Shown: one piece after another, positions 27,965-36,354 of the stretch
Layout: each line of letters starts with the position of its first letter
How positions within the stretch are numbered: position 1 is the first letter of the stretch
DNA from: Haloarcula ordinaria
GTDB taxonomy: Archaea; Halobacteriota; Halobacteria; Halobacteriales; Haloarculaceae
NCBI RefSeq assembly: GCF_029338275.1
Contig: NZ_CP119789.1
Span: 3,126,157-3,190,156 of the forward strand
DNA: 64,000 bases
Direction of reading: 5' to 3'
Notes under the pieces: generated by a model
The model's input: only the letters and a program-made list of their open reading frames with translations
Told to the model about the DNA's origin: nothing
Databases searched by the model: none
Position numbers and translations under genes: made by a program

Positions 27965-28320
27965 GCTGCAGCCTCCTGGCCGGTGGTGTACTCGACCGTC
28001 TCGAGCCCGTGTCGTGGGGTGTCGGTCCACCAGTCTGCGACTGGCTGGATTAGCGTCGATGAGATGATGAAGGCGAGGCCGGACCAGGCCAGTCCGAGCG
28101 ACCAGAGGTTCGGTGTTGCGAGTGGGTTCGCTATCGCCGAGGCAATGACACCGACAGGAAGCAGCGCCAGCAGGCCGGTCGGGATGAACAACGTCATCCA
28201 GAGGCGCGTCGGTCGTGGATCGCCGCGTTGGATATCAGACCACTCCGGAATGGGTGGTGTGCCGCCGTACTGCCCGTAGACGCGGACGTAGTCCAGCAGC
28301 GAGCCGTACGAACCGGTCAT
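27961..28320 (-). CDS. Small two-TM membrane protein
   Basis: 119 aa. A soluble Tyr/Pro-rich N-terminus (MTGSYGSLLDYVRVYGQYGG) precedes two helices (MTLFIPTGLLALLPVGVIAS, LGLAWSGLAFIISSTLI). The start overlaps the upstream stop (ATGA) and the stop overlaps the next GTG. Function unknown. Confidence 0.6.
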   Translation of the reverse strand: MTGSYGSLLDYVRVYGQYGGTPPIPEWSDIQRGDPRPTRLWMTLFIPTGLLALLPVGVIASAIANPLATPNLWSLGLAWSGLAFIISSTLIQPVADWWTDTPRHGLETVEYTTGQEAAA

Positions 28321-28553
28321 GCGCTCACTTCTCCCGAGTCGGTCTCAGCGTCTGCTTCGCGGTCTGTTCTCGGCAGCGCGTCCCCGATGAAGTAGCCGCC
28401 CAAGCCGGTCGTGACCAGTGCGATGCCCGCGGCGAGCGCGAATTCGGGGCCAGCGGCACTCGCGTCTGTTGCGAATTCGAGGGCGATCGTGTAGCCGAAC
28501 ACGATCATGCCGAGGCCTATGCACCCGTCCGCCGCTCGCTTGATGAGCGTCAC
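28317..28553 (-). CDS. Small two-TM membrane protein
   Basis: 78 aa starting at GTG 28553, chosen because GGAGGT lies 5 nt upstream and because it overlaps the stop of the preceding small gene (GTGA). Two helices (IGLGMIVFGYTIALEFA, FALAAGIALVTTGLGGYFI) and a charged, acidic tail. Function unknown. Confidence 0.55.
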   Translation of the reverse strand: MTLIKRAADGCIGLGMIVFGYTIALEFATDASAAGPEFALAAGIALVTTGLGGYFIGDALPRTDREADAETDSGEVSA

Positions 28554-28729
28554 ACGCCACCTCCTGCGAGGAGTGTCGCGGTGAGGTCGCGGCTCGCGCC
28601 GGCGGCCTCGAGGCGTGCTCGCTCGCGCCGTCGCTCGTCGATGTTTCTCCAGTCGGTGCGCCATGGTCGACGCGGGGAGTTGCCCCCGCTATCCGGCGGT
28701 TCCTCGCCGCCGGCCCTGTCGTCGGGCAT
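28550..28729 (-). CDS. Small charged protein, probable first gene of the cluster
   Basis: 59 aa: MPDDRAGGEEPPDSGGNSPR, then RPWRTDWRNIDERRRERARL and a Leu/Gly end. The stop overlaps the next start by 4 bp (GTGA), the coupling seen through the whole cluster. A TATA-like CTATATTA lies about 60 nt upstream on the minus strand. Mostly polar with a basic helix in the middle. Function unknown. Confidence 0.5.
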   Translation of the reverse strand: MPDDRAGGEEPPDSGGNSPRRPWRTDWRNIDERRRERARLEAAGASRDLTATLLAGGGV

Positions 28730-28877
28730 GGGTAGGGGTAGCGCCCGCGAGGTCGTCGCGGGTTGGCCGCCCGTCCACGGTACTCGTAATATAGTCAGCG
28801 CTGGTTACCACGTCGTGGCCACGCAATGGCTACGTGAGCAACATTTAATGTCCAAGCCGTGGGCTCGCTGTGTACCG
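28730..28877. promoter_or_regulatory. Divergent promoter region of the long cluster and the AbrB-like gene
   Basis: The minus strand has a CTATATTA TATA candidate (about 28788-28795). The plus strand has ACATTTAAT (28841-28849), about 30 nt before the ATG at 28878. Between them lie CCACGTCGTGG, a near-palindrome with one central base, and the direct repeats TGGCCACG / TGGCTACG 12 bp apart. The arrangement suits autoregulation by the AbrB-like protein, with control of the cluster. Confidence 0.5.
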
Positions 28878-29117
28878 ATGCAGAAATTACAGAACCGCGA
28901 TGGGTCCGGCGTCGTGACGATTCCCAAGTACGACCTCGAGCGGGACGGCCTGGTCGACGAGAACGGCGAGCCGGACGACGTACATCTGACTGTCGACCGG
29001 CTCGACGAACGCGCCTACGTGGTTCGTGTCTGCGATGGCGATATACCTGAACTGCACGAATGTGAGGCGATTCAGCGGGTCGCCGCTGAGCGGTTGCTGG
29101 ACGAGCATACGGACTGA
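28878..29117 (+). CDS. AbrB/SpoVT-type DNA-binding protein
   Basis: 79 aa. MQKLQNRDGSGVVTIPKYDL matches the swapped-hairpin AbrB fold (GxVTIPK), followed by a short C-terminal extension. It is likely a dimeric transcription regulator. An alternative ATG at 28848 would add ten residues; the TATA spacing and the domain start favour 28878. It stands alone opposite the long cluster and is the obvious candidate for its switch. Confidence 0.75.
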   Translation: MQKLQNRDGSGVVTIPKYDLERDGLVDENGEPDDVHLTVDRLDERAYVVRVCDGDIPELHECEAIQRVAAERLLDEHTD

Positions 29118-29321
29118 GCGCGTACAATTTCTCCGAGTTGGGATCGTCTACTCTGTTCAAGCCCTAAGGAACTGACAGTATCGCTGTTTAAGATACAGAG
29201 AGTTTGTTCTGCACGACCCGATAGTTTCCGATACAGATGGAACATTTAGATAAAATAAAACCTAACCACGTAACGGCCCCCGTACCCAAAATAACTTACA
29301 GATCCGTATATTTCAAAGGAC

Positions 29322-30221
29322 ATGGACGACGAACTTGAACGTCTTATAGATACTCTCCTCAACGAGGGAATCAGATGCTTCGCCTGCAACACTGAATTCG
29401 GCATTCAAGCAGAAGATCTGGAACCGCAGTCCGAACAGATCTACACCACCCGCTATAACTGCTCCGGCGACGATTGCAGCATCGAGTACCACATCGAGGT
29501 CGAGGACAGGGACTTCGCACTCTCCTTCAGGGCAAACGAGCGCGGTAGCGACAGACCCGACGATCTCCCCGACATCTCCAAGTACACCCGAAAGGAGCCG
29601 CTTCAGCAGAAGTCCCACCCCGCCCGAAAAATCAACGACGCTGCGGTCGAACTCGTCAACTCCATTGCCATCCTCAAACACAACCAACAGCGACTACAGG
29701 TGGCTAAAGAGATAGTCGAGGACGAAGGCATCGATCAGGACGGTGACTTCCACCGCCGAATTCGGGCAGACATCCACAACTACTGCGCTGCCGCATACAG
29801 CTTCGAGAAAATCCTGGGGAAGAACGTCGAGCCACATCTCCCCTTGGATGGCCCCATTGAGGACGCGAAGAATGAATTTGAGGACGAACACGAGGTCATC
29901 AAGGCCCTGCGAACCTACGCTCAACACCACCTCACTTTGCCGTCCTCAATCGCCCACTTCCTTGGCCCAACCACCGAGGGTGGCGATATCACCATCACGG
30001 TACCGGTGGACGACTTAGACGACTTCAGTCCCAGAGCCTCTGATGCATCGTTCGAACCCGTTGAGGGAGATCACATCCGCATCGTGGATCGTGTCAACCG
30101 CCACTACCAGGCCGCCGAAAACCTCGTCAACACGATGCTCGAAATGGCTGAGGAGGAGTACAATAATCGGCTTGAGGACTACCAAGAAGCCACGAGCTAT
30201 CCGGAGTGGGGCGGATCATAG
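29322..30221 (+). CDS. Uncharacterised helical protein with N-terminal Cys motif
   Basis: 299 aa. An N-terminal zinc-like set (CFACNTEF ... YNCSGDDCSIEYH) is followed by acidic helical sequence (RIRADIHNYCAAAYSFEKIL) and a C-terminal helix (VNRHYQAAENLVNTMLEMAE). An AT-rich AAAATAACTTAC about 30 nt upstream may be the promoter. No family recognised. Its isolated position next to an integrase suggests accessory cargo, possibly defensive, without direct evidence. Confidence 0.55.
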   Translation: MDDELERLIDTLLNEGIRCFACNTEFGIQAEDLEPQSEQIYTTRYNCSGDDCSIEYHIEVEDRDFALSFRANERGSDRPDDLPDISKYTRKEPLQQKSHPARKINDAAVELVNSIAILKHNQQRLQVAKEIVEDEGIDQDGDFHRRIRADIHNYCAAAYSFEKILGKNVEPHLPLDGPIEDAKNEFEDEHEVIKALRTYAQHHLTLPSSIAHFLGPTTEGGDITITVPVDDLDDFSPRASDASFEPVEGDHIRIVDRVNRHYQAAENLVNTMLEMAEEEYNNRLEDYQEATSYPEWGGS

Positions 30222-30333
30222 TTGGAAAATGTATCATGCTGCATTCCGAACGACCCCAGAAAACTGTCCGAAAATAATGAGGTCAACAATTCCACTTTCT
30301 GTTTTTCGCCAGTAACTCGGCAAACCGGACGCT

Positions 30334-30930
30334 CTACAGCCCCAAATCTGCGAACGCGTCGTTGATGACATCCGCGCTCGGTGCGTTCAGATACGGTTCG
30401 ATCGCCGCGAAGCTGTCCCAGCCGCCGACGGCCATCACGACGCGCGGGTTCATCTGTTGGTCGACCAGGAGACGCTGGGCGAACCGGCGTCGGAGATCGT
30501 GCGTACTCACCTTCTCGAAGTCCTGGTCGCCAGTCTCCCGAGCTGCGCGCTCGGCCGTCCGGCGGACCACGGCGCGGACGCCGGGCTGAGACAGATCGAT
30601 GAACGAGTCTTTCGGGGCGATGTTGTGTTCGTTCTGAAAGCGCTGGAGGTCGCGCTCGACGCTGTCGGGGAGGTAGGCGTCGCGTGGCTTTCCACCATTC
30701 CCGCTGGTGTCCTTGCCGGCCTCTATGCGGAGTCGGTACTGGTCGCTCTCGGTTTGCTTGACGTCGACCGGCCGGACCTGGGGCATCTCGAAGGCGCGGA
30801 GGCCGACGAATGCGCCCAGCTGGATGAGGAGGTCGTCGCGAGAACTGTTGGCCGCCCGGCGGAGGTCCTCGATTTCGCTGTCGGTGAGCCAGACCTTGTG
30901 CTCGTTCCCGTTCGTGGCTTCGATTCGCAT
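30334..30930 (-). CDS. Small tyrosine recombinase (copy A)
   Basis: 198 aa, consisting mainly of the catalytic domain. It carries the first Arg (GLRAFEMPQVRPVDVKQT), HDLRRRFAQRLL (HxxR), GGWDS in the place of the usual GHxS, and the Tyr nucleophile in AAIEPYL. About 90% identical to the gene at 54814-55410, which lies in inverted orientation, and related to the fragment at 7808. It lacks the usual N-terminal arm-binding domain. It should cut and rejoin short inverted sites. Confidence 0.88.
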   Translation of the reverse strand: MRIEATNGNEHKVWLTDSEIEDLRRAANSSRDDLLIQLGAFVGLRAFEMPQVRPVDVKQTESDQYRLRIEAGKDTSGNGGKPRDAYLPDSVERDLQRFQNEHNIAPKDSFIDLSQPGVRAVVRRTAERAARETGDQDFEKVSTHDLRRRFAQRLLVDQQMNPRVVMAVGGWDSFAAIEPYLNAPSADVINDAFADLGL

Positions 30931-31137
30931 TACGATTGCTTCAGTTTCCGTTACTAAAGGACCTGCGGACGGTGTGATAGGGGCCGGGTTTCGGGTGAAA
31001 GTCGAGCCGTCTGTTACGGTTTATTTAAAAAGTCGTTACTACTCGTTATCGGCCAAGACTCTCCGAAGCAGTCGTCGGATTAGGCAGAATGGTGGCCGCG
31101 AGATTTGTATCAGTTCCGGTCAGTGTTCTAAGGTGCG

Positions 31138-31164
31138 TGCTGAATACAGAGAATCTATTCATCA
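31138..31164 (+). repeat. Dispersed 27-bp repeat (copy at the left arm)
   Basis: Starts TGCTGAATACAGAG and ends TATTCATCA, which is almost the reverse complement of the start (TGCTGAATA), so the site is a near-palindrome with arms of nine bases. This is the outer limit of homology between the inverted integrase arms. Confidence 0.65.
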
Positions 31165-31203
31165 GACGCCAAGGACGCCGAAGAGAAAATACAGAACGAC
31201 ATG

Positions 31204-31338
31204 AAACTGCTCTGTTGAATAGCGCCTTCTGAGTAGGAGCCGAGCAAGCCTTGTCCTGAAACAACACGGCTCACCCACTCGCAGGCAGACTTAGATTCGA
31301 ACCGTCCAGTGAACTACCGCTATTCAACAGGGCAGTTT
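31204..31338. repeat. MITE-like element, 135 bp
   Basis: The left end AAACTGCTCTGTTGAATAGC and the right end (reversed) AAACTGCCCTGTTGAATAGC are inverted repeats that match at 20 of 21 positions when one more base (G) is included. Nothing inside looks coding. The CTGTTGAA ends resemble the IS5 elements here (GGCCCTGTTGAAAT), so an IS5 transposase may mobilise it. Confidence 0.75.
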
Positions 31339-31508
31339 TAACTTACTCTGTGGGTGCAGATTCGAACGACCCGAGGCACGCGCAGCGAAACGAGTACGTC
31401 TCGGCGTGGTTCAAAACTACTGCCAACTCAGAACTCTCCCGACGATCTATCTGGCAGTGTAGAATATAGTACCAATTTATTTCCTATGCCAACGTGTGAA
31501 TACTTGAT

Positions 31509-32012
31509 ATGCCTCGATTACTCACAACCCGTAGCCTCACTATCATTTTCGTCGCCCTCGGACTCACACTCGCTGCCACGCCTGCACTCGCACAGAGTCA
31601 GCCCGCGTGGGGTAACGAGATGTACGAGCAAATGAACCCGATGGTCGAGAAGTACAACGAGAACATCAGAGCGGACGATCTCGGTGTCGCCGCCGGACAG
31701 CTCAAAGGCGAGAAAGTGAACCTCGTCATCACGGACACGGACGGCTCGCAGGCGACCACCTCGTTCCGCATGGACGACCAACTGAATATTCGCGATCTGA
31801 AGCAAGGTGAGCGCGACGACGCCACGCTGAAGATGAGTACCGACCGCGCGACGATGGAGCAGATCATCTCCGCGGATAATCCAGCCATAGCGTTCCAGAA
31901 CGCCATCGCCAGCGGTGACATCGAGATGGACGGTCTCGGAGCGACCAGCGCCGTGAAGTGGGCCGCGATCAACCTCGCCAGCGGAATCGCTCGCTGGCTC
32001 GGACTGTTCTGA
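31509..32012 (+). CDS. Secreted SCP2-like (sterol carrier) domain protein
   Basis: 167 aa with a Sec signal peptide (RSLTIIFVALGLTLAATPAL, cleavage before QSQPAWG). The mature part (KVNLVITDTDGSQATTSFRM, LKMSTDRATMEQIISADNPA, IEMDGLGATSAVKWAAI) follows the SCP2 pattern: a lipid-binding fold with a final hydrophobic helix. Probably binds a lipid outside the membrane. An AT-rich AATTTATTTCC lies about 30 nt upstream of the ATG. Confidence 0.7.
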   Translation: MPRLLTTRSLTIIFVALGLTLAATPALAQSQPAWGNEMYEQMNPMVEKYNENIRADDLGVAAGQLKGEKVNLVITDTDGSQATTSFRMDDQLNIRDLKQGERDDATLKMSTDRATMEQIISADNPAIAFQNAIASGDIEMDGLGATSAVKWAAINLASGIARWLGLF

Positions 32013-32108
32013 TCTGCAACTGCATTCTGATCCACAACTGTATTTGGTATTTGTGCAGGGTCTCGTCTTCCTGAAGAAGAATCTCCAGGAGGACTCCAAC
32101 CGAAGGCG

Positions 32109-32285
32109 ATGGACCTCTCAAATACCAACACTGTAGGTACCGCCCCCGATCTCGAGGAGACAGTGGAAAGCAGTCCAGACGTGGCCCCTGACGGCTCGAT
32201 TCTCTCGACGGAGTCTGAGGACGGTGAAGATCGAGAGAGTCATGAAGAAAAAAGTCTCTTGCGAAGGTTCCTCCCATTCTTCTAA
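32109..32285 (+). CDS. Small acidic protein
   Basis: 58 aa, very acidic (DLEETVESSPDVAPDGSIL) with a basic-hydrophobic end (KSLLRRFLPFF). Intact frame, about 100 bp after the SCP2-like gene. The C-terminal amphipathic end may touch the membrane. Followed by a copy of the AAGTCGTTAC repeat. Function unknown. Confidence 0.4.
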   Translation: MDLSNTNTVGTAPDLEETVESSPDVAPDGSILSTESEDGEDRESHEEKSLLRRFLPFF

Positions 32286-32359
32286 ATATAACAAGTCGTT
32301 ACTGCTGAAACTGCTTTTCTATCGTGAAGATTAGAGAATTTGCAGATCAGTGTGCGTGT

Positions 32360-32584
32360 TCAGTCATCAGTCTGGGTCGCTGAATATTGGCCATATGCGT
32401 ACGCAAGCCACATCAGCGCCAGCGGGATGAGAATCAATTGCACAAAGTTGAGTGCCCGCGAGTAGTAAACGATGGTCTGGCCGATTGTGCCGAATTGTGG
32501 AAGCCACACTGGGAACGCTGCTGATTCCTCCAATACTCCCTTAATCGCGGAGGTCAGCACAAACTCACCGACCAAAGCCGTCAT
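32360..32584 (-). CDS. Small membrane protein
   Basis: 74 aa with two hydrophobic segments (FVLTSAIKGVLEES is weak; NFVQLILIPLALMWLAYAYG is strong) and a polar tail. No family recognised. It is convergent with the small acidic gene. Confidence 0.5.
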   Translation of the reverse strand: MTALVGEFVLTSAIKGVLEESAAFPVWLPQFGTIGQTIVYYSRALNFVQLILIPLALMWLAYAYGQYSATQTDD

Positions 32585-32769
32585 GATCAGTAGTACGACG
32601 GCGAATGCAGGGCGGCGGAGGGATCCTTCGGTTCGACCGATTGAAGCAGGGACATATCGAACGTATCTCTTGGCCGACCATTAGGTATTGGGGCCCGTCC
32701 AGATACGGATACGAACAGCGGATGATCTACACCGAGGATTGAAACCGTTGGCAGTGCCAGATTCGAAGG

Positions 32770-32925
32770 ATGGCCCCTCCCGCTGACGTCGTCAGCGTCT
32801 TGGTGGCGCTCGAATTCGTTGTCTTGTCCGCAGTAGTGCTGCTTCTGACGCCGCTCGAAGTAGCAGCACCACTGATTCCGCTGTTACTGGTCTTCGTGAT
32901 TGCACTTCTGCGGTACCGGTCATAA
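32770..32925 (+). CDS. Very small two-TM membrane protein
   Basis: 51 aa, almost wholly hydrophobic: VVSVLVALEFVVLSAVVLLL then a short turn and PLIPLLLVFVIALLRYRS. The open frame and the hydrophobic hairpin with a basic end argue that it is real. Function unknown. Confidence 0.45.
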   Translation: MAPPADVVSVLVALEFVVLSAVVLLLTPLEVAAPLIPLLLVFVIALLRYRS

Positions 32926-32976
32926 GTCATTCAGTGGGCACTCTATTGAACGGATTTCGACTTGTCCAAGAAGTCG

Positions 32977-33384
32977 TTACCTCCTTCGCCGCTCTTGCCT
33001 CCTACGCTGTTCTCGGTCCGTTTCCATTTTCGCTCGTTCTTTAGACTTCTCCAACTCCAGTCTAAATCGGCTCTGACTCAACTTCTCTGTGAGGAATATG
33101 CCAGTAGATACGAATAATAGAACGTACTGCAACGGTAGACCGATCCGAATCAGTGCAATCGGGCCTAATGAGACTACTATTCGCAGAATCAAAATCAAAG
33201 AATGATCGTGTTTTTGGAAATATCCGAGGTAGTCGAAGTATTTTTCAGGACGATGATTCCTCCACGAGTCTCTAATCGATTGCTTCCTTTCTTGGCTGAT
33301 GAAAGGTATTCTATTGATCGCCCATAGAACTGGGTCTCCGTATCTGACTGAGCCTGGATATCCTATTCGCATGATATTCGACAT
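32977..33384 (-). CDS. Membrane protein with basic coiled tail
   Basis: 135 aa. An N-terminal soluble part is followed by one or two helices (SLILILRIVVSLGPIALIRI, LQYVLLFVSTGIFLTEKL) and a highly charged C-terminal helix (RLELEKSKERAKMETDREQR). It ends on a TAA inside an AAGTCGTTAC repeat. Function unknown. Confidence 0.55.
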   Translation of the reverse strand: MSNIMRIGYPGSVRYGDPVLWAINRIPFISQERKQSIRDSWRNHRPEKYFDYLGYFQKHDHSLILILRIVVSLGPIALIRIGLPLQYVLLFVSTGIFLTEKLSQSRFRLELEKSKERAKMETDREQRRRQERRRR

Positions 33385-33403
33385 TTTCCAGAAGTCGAGT
33401 CAA

Positions 33404-34672
33404 TCAACACTCAATTGGCTCATTAGCTTCCTCTTCGCGGACGATTCTACGGGTTCGGTCTCCATCAACGCCAGCCTGCGCAGCGGACTGATACTCGTCA
33501 GAACGGCGAACCATTCCATCGGAATAGCAGCGCGCAGTGTCCAAAATTTCTGTTACCTGCTCAAATTCACGATTCTGTAGTTTCCCAGCATTAGTTTCGA
33601 AGTCCGCATTGGCTGTCCCGAAAGTTTCCACAGCCTCATCGTACTTCTCTGCATCATACTGGTTCATCGCTTCATTGAACAATTCTCGTGCTTCACCGTA
33701 CTCACGGAGATCTCCGACCAGTTTGTTCAGTTCGTCCGCAATTGTTTGGTACTGGCTGAGTGTACGTTCGTATTCGTCGACAGTCAGAGATGGGTGAGCG
33801 CGCATATCCTCCGGGTCTGAATCAGCCTTGAGCTGGTCCAACTCATCCTCAAGAGTGGTGATTGCACCGGGTGCGTCACCCGGTCCCGTCGCGGTCAGAA
33901 CCCAGTTTGATTCTACCTTCGAAGGGGCAGTCTGCGCTGCGCCATGGACAGTCGGTAGCCACCAGAGTAGCCAGTACACACCGCGCAATCTCGAGAGACG
34001 CTGTTGTTGTTGCGCACTCAGTTCATACGACTCAGCGTCATTGAAATAGTCACGGGCGGAATAGAGGGGCTCACGGACCTGCTGTGGGTCGATGTCAACA
34101 TCCAACTTTGCTTCGTAAAGCGGTTGTCCAGGCGCGGAATCTTCTACGAAGGCATCCGCTGCGTCAGCCAGTGCATCTGTTGCCCGATCAAGTTCATCCG
34201 TAGCCTGTTTTGGTCCCGCTTCTGTAGCCGCTTCTTCTGTCTTCGTTTCAGGATTCGACTCATCAAGGTTTTCACAGCGATTGAGCCCCGGATTCTCTAT
34301 CGTCTGGACCGTGTCAGGTGCGTAGACAGTAACCTCTTTGATTGTTTCACCGACAGAGAACTCTTCTTGCCCAGTATAGCCCTCCTCATACTGAGAAACA
34401 TCACCATCGGCTTGGAACACAAACACAGTGTCGAATTGCTCGGCATCGACACGGACTAAATTGCAGCGCGGAAACGTAACTGACAGTTGCTCAGATGTTG
34501 AGGTCGGTGTTTCAGCAGATTTTCCTTTTCCTACATCAGTCGAAGTCGGGGAGTCTCTTGTGCTTTGAGTGGTGGTTGGTGACGGCGATCTGTCTGAGTT
34601 GACCGTGTCAGTCTGACCACACCCGCTAAACAACGAGGCAGCTGCGACCCCCAAGAAGTGCCGCCGATGCAT
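33404..34672 (-). CDS. Tat lipoprotein with helical repeat-like domain
   Basis: 422 aa from ATG 34672 (MHRRHFLGVAAASLFSGC): Tat signal plus lipobox. A Ser/Thr linker and a small beta part (LSVTFPRCNLVRVDAEQFD) precede a long helical region (QQQQRLSRLRGVYWLLWWLP, LFNEAMNQYDAEKYDEAVET). The last part resembles a tetratricopeptide-like hairpin. Probably a surface-anchored binding protein. Lower GC than the plasmid core. Confidence 0.65.
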   Translation of the reverse strand: MHRRHFLGVAAASLFSGCGQTDTVNSDRSPSPTTTQSTRDSPTSTDVGKGKSAETPTSTSEQLSVTFPRCNLVRVDAEQFDTVFVFQADGDVSQYEEGYTGQEEFSVGETIKEVTVYAPDTVQTIENPGLNRCENLDESNPETKTEEAATEAGPKQATDELDRATDALADAADAFVEDSAPGQPLYEAKLDVDIDPQQVREPLYSARDYFNDAESYELSAQQQQRLSRLRGVYWLLWWLPTVHGAAQTAPSKVESNWVLTATGPGDAPGAITTLEDELDQLKADSDPEDMRAHPSLTVDEYERTLSQYQTIADELNKLVGDLREYGEARELFNEAMNQYDAEKYDEAVETFGTANADFETNAGKLQNREFEQVTEILDTARCYSDGMVRRSDEYQSAAQAGVDGDRTRRIVREEEANEPIEC

Positions 34673-34740
34673 ATGTTCACCAGAGAACACATGCCAATAG
34701 GTGTTTTCCTTAGAACGAGATTTTCAGAAAATATGTTTTC

Positions 34741-34767
34741 TGACCGACTCGATCTCTGTATTCAGCA
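34741..34767 (-). repeat. Dispersed 27-bp repeat
   Basis: On the minus strand it starts TGCTGAATACAGAG and ends GTCGGTCA, very close to the copy at 55494. It lies just upstream of the Tat lipoprotein at 34672. Confidence 0.65.
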
Positions 34768-34858
34768 GGGAGATCCTGATGGCTTTGACATAGGTTTTTC
34801 CTCGACGTAATATGGCCTTGGCCCCTACGGACCCGATCTCGACTTATCCAAAAAGTCG

Positions 34859-34969
34859 TTACTGTTGCTGTTGCTTGTGAATCCTATACACCTCGATGCC
34901 GATGTAGACCGGTAGAGACAAGATGCTACTCAACTCGGCACCGACTTCGATTATTTCGAAGAGAGCCAT
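34859..34969 (-). CDS. Putative 36-aa membrane peptide
   Basis: MALFEIIEVGAELSSILSLP then VYIGIEVYRIHKQQQQ. One amphipathic-to-hydrophobic helix and a Gln tail. The stop codon lies in an AAGTCGTTAC repeat, as for the gene at 32977. Weakly supported. Confidence 0.3.
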   Translation of the reverse strand: MALFEIIEVGAELSSILSLPVYIGIEVYRIHKQQQQ

Positions 34970-35212
34970 TTGATATCAAGTGCAACCCGTGTAGTCAGGG
35001 TTGCACTAATTCACCAGGTAACACGCTGGGGGGCTCTCTGTAGGACGAATCCGGTATTCGGTTACATATCGGCTTTACAGTCAGAAAAGCGTTTTCCCGG
35101 TGTGTTTTTACGAGCGTGTGGGCCTATTAGATGATTCCCAGATAACTTTCACTTTCACTCCGGACATATGGCTCACCGGTTATACCCCTCCCCCATTCAG
35201 CCATGAGTGTCC
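34970..35212. other. Intergenic region, 243 bp
   Basis: No gene is apparent. It contains a near-perfect inverted repeat AGTGCAACCCGTGTAG / AGGGTTGCACT (about 34979-35008), which could be a terminator or operator. It is AT-rich ahead of the zinc-ribbon gene. Confidence 0.35.
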
Positions 35213-35437
35213 ATGTTGCGAATCGACGACGAGTTCGAAGCGAACCGGCTACAGTGCCCGCGCGGCCACGGCAGCGTCGGCCCGACAAATAATCACTGGT
35301 GGTGCCCCTCTTGCGCGCGCCACTGGGACGACGTCGATCCCGAGTTCGACGAAGTGATCGACACGAAGACTGGCGAGAAGGTCAGTCGGGACGAGGTCGT
35401 GCTTGACTACTCGGTCAGTGGGGTGAATCCGGCGTGA
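35213..35437 (+). CDS. Zinc-ribbon microprotein
   Basis: 74 aa from MLRIDDEFEANRLQCPRGHG, with CPRGH and CPSCARHW forming a zinc site. NHWWCPSCARHWDD is a pattern common in haloarchaeal plasmid genes. A GTG six bases earlier is an alternative start. Probably a small nucleic-acid- or protein-binding factor. Confidence 0.7.
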   Translation: MLRIDDEFEANRLQCPRGHGSVGPTNNHWWCPSCARHWDDVDPEFDEVIDTKTGEKVSRDEVVLDYSVSGVNPA

Positions 35438-35535
35438 TCAGTGCCGAAAACGGGACATTGCAGAAGAAATATGAGAACATGTCAGCCCATCAACTGTTCC
35501 TCTCAACAGTCACTCGCAATCCTGGAGAATCCCTC

Positions 35536-35745
35536 TTAGGAATTGTCGACGAGGAATTCCAGTACGTACATCAGTATCACCGAGAAAATTACTGCCGTCA
35601 GGGCTGTGACTGTTCCTCCGGATGGCAATCCCACATTCTCACCGACATTGAGATTTATAAACGCGTAAGCGACGGACAGAAATACAGCTATTTGCAGGGG
35701 GAGCAGGAGGGGCTGCAATCGCTTTCTGAAATCAGCCGTCGACAT
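35536..35745 (-). CDS. Small membrane protein
   Basis: 69 aa with two helices (LLPLQIAVFLSVAYAFINLN and TALTAVIFSVILMYVLEFL). Its ATG overlaps the stop of the next gene upstream (TAATG), so the pair is co-translated. Unknown function. Confidence 0.6.
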   Translation of the reverse strand: MSTADFRKRLQPLLLPLQIAVFLSVAYAFINLNVGENVGLPSGGTVTALTAVIFSVILMYVLEFLVDNS

Positions 35746-36128
35746 TATTCGATTCCTTTTGGGGGTTCGTCACCCACCTCATTAGAACCTTCGCTCGGTC
35801 GCCCGAGTTTGTACAAATGGTACAATAAGAGGGCGCTTCCGACCATTAGCCCCCATACTGCAATTAGTAGCGAGTCGATTCGTGGAATTATCCAATCCGC
35901 TCCAGTGCGTTCAGTGAGATCGCTGAGCGTGTTTACGCCGACTGATGCCAGTACAACGATCGAACCCGCGAGAAGAGCAAATCCGAGTCTCGCAGTTCCT
36001 ACGAACGGTTCATCGCTGTGCTTAAAGATCGTGTTTACTACCAATTGGAGCAGGATTGCGACTGCCGGTATCAGTAGTGCGACCAACTCAACAAGGCGAA
36101 GACCGACAGCCACCCCATCAGTCTGCAT
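35745..36128 (-). CDS. Multi-TM membrane protein
   Basis: 127 aa with four hydrophobic segments (LVELVALLIPAVAILLQLVV, ARLGFALLAGSIVVLASVGV, IDSLLIAVWGLMVGSALLLY and a weak one) and a polar C-terminus. Translationally coupled with the gene at 35745. Unknown function. Confidence 0.6.
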   Translation of the reverse strand: MQTDGVAVGLRLVELVALLIPAVAILLQLVVNTIFKHSDEPFVGTARLGFALLAGSIVVLASVGVNTLSDLTERTGADWIIPRIDSLLIAVWGLMVGSALLLYHLYKLGRPSEGSNEVGDEPPKGIE

Positions 36129-36354
36129 CGTCTGTGCGACTGGTTCCCGTCTTGAAAAAAGCTGGTATGCCGGAATTCACAGGCACACCAACCCATCTCA
36201 TCAAAAGTGGGGCAGTATCAGCGTCGAGAAGGGGCCGCCGGCCTACAAGGGTGGGGATGGTTGGGGGTGGCTCGTGGATGGCCGACGGCCTGTTTCGGTC
36301 TGCGATGGCGGGTTACTAAAACTGTGCGGACGTCTTCTACGCCAGATTACCGGC

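Larger units (their letters stand above)
30334..31164 (-). repeat. Large inverted repeat, left arm
   Basis: The recombinase and about 230 bp upstream match 54570-55410 in inverted orientation, down to and including a 27-bp dispersed repeat (31138-31164 here, 54570-54596 there). The shared upstream part includes the stretch that reads TTGTATCAGTTCCGGTCAG here. The two arms enclose about 23.4 kb. Confidence 0.85.
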
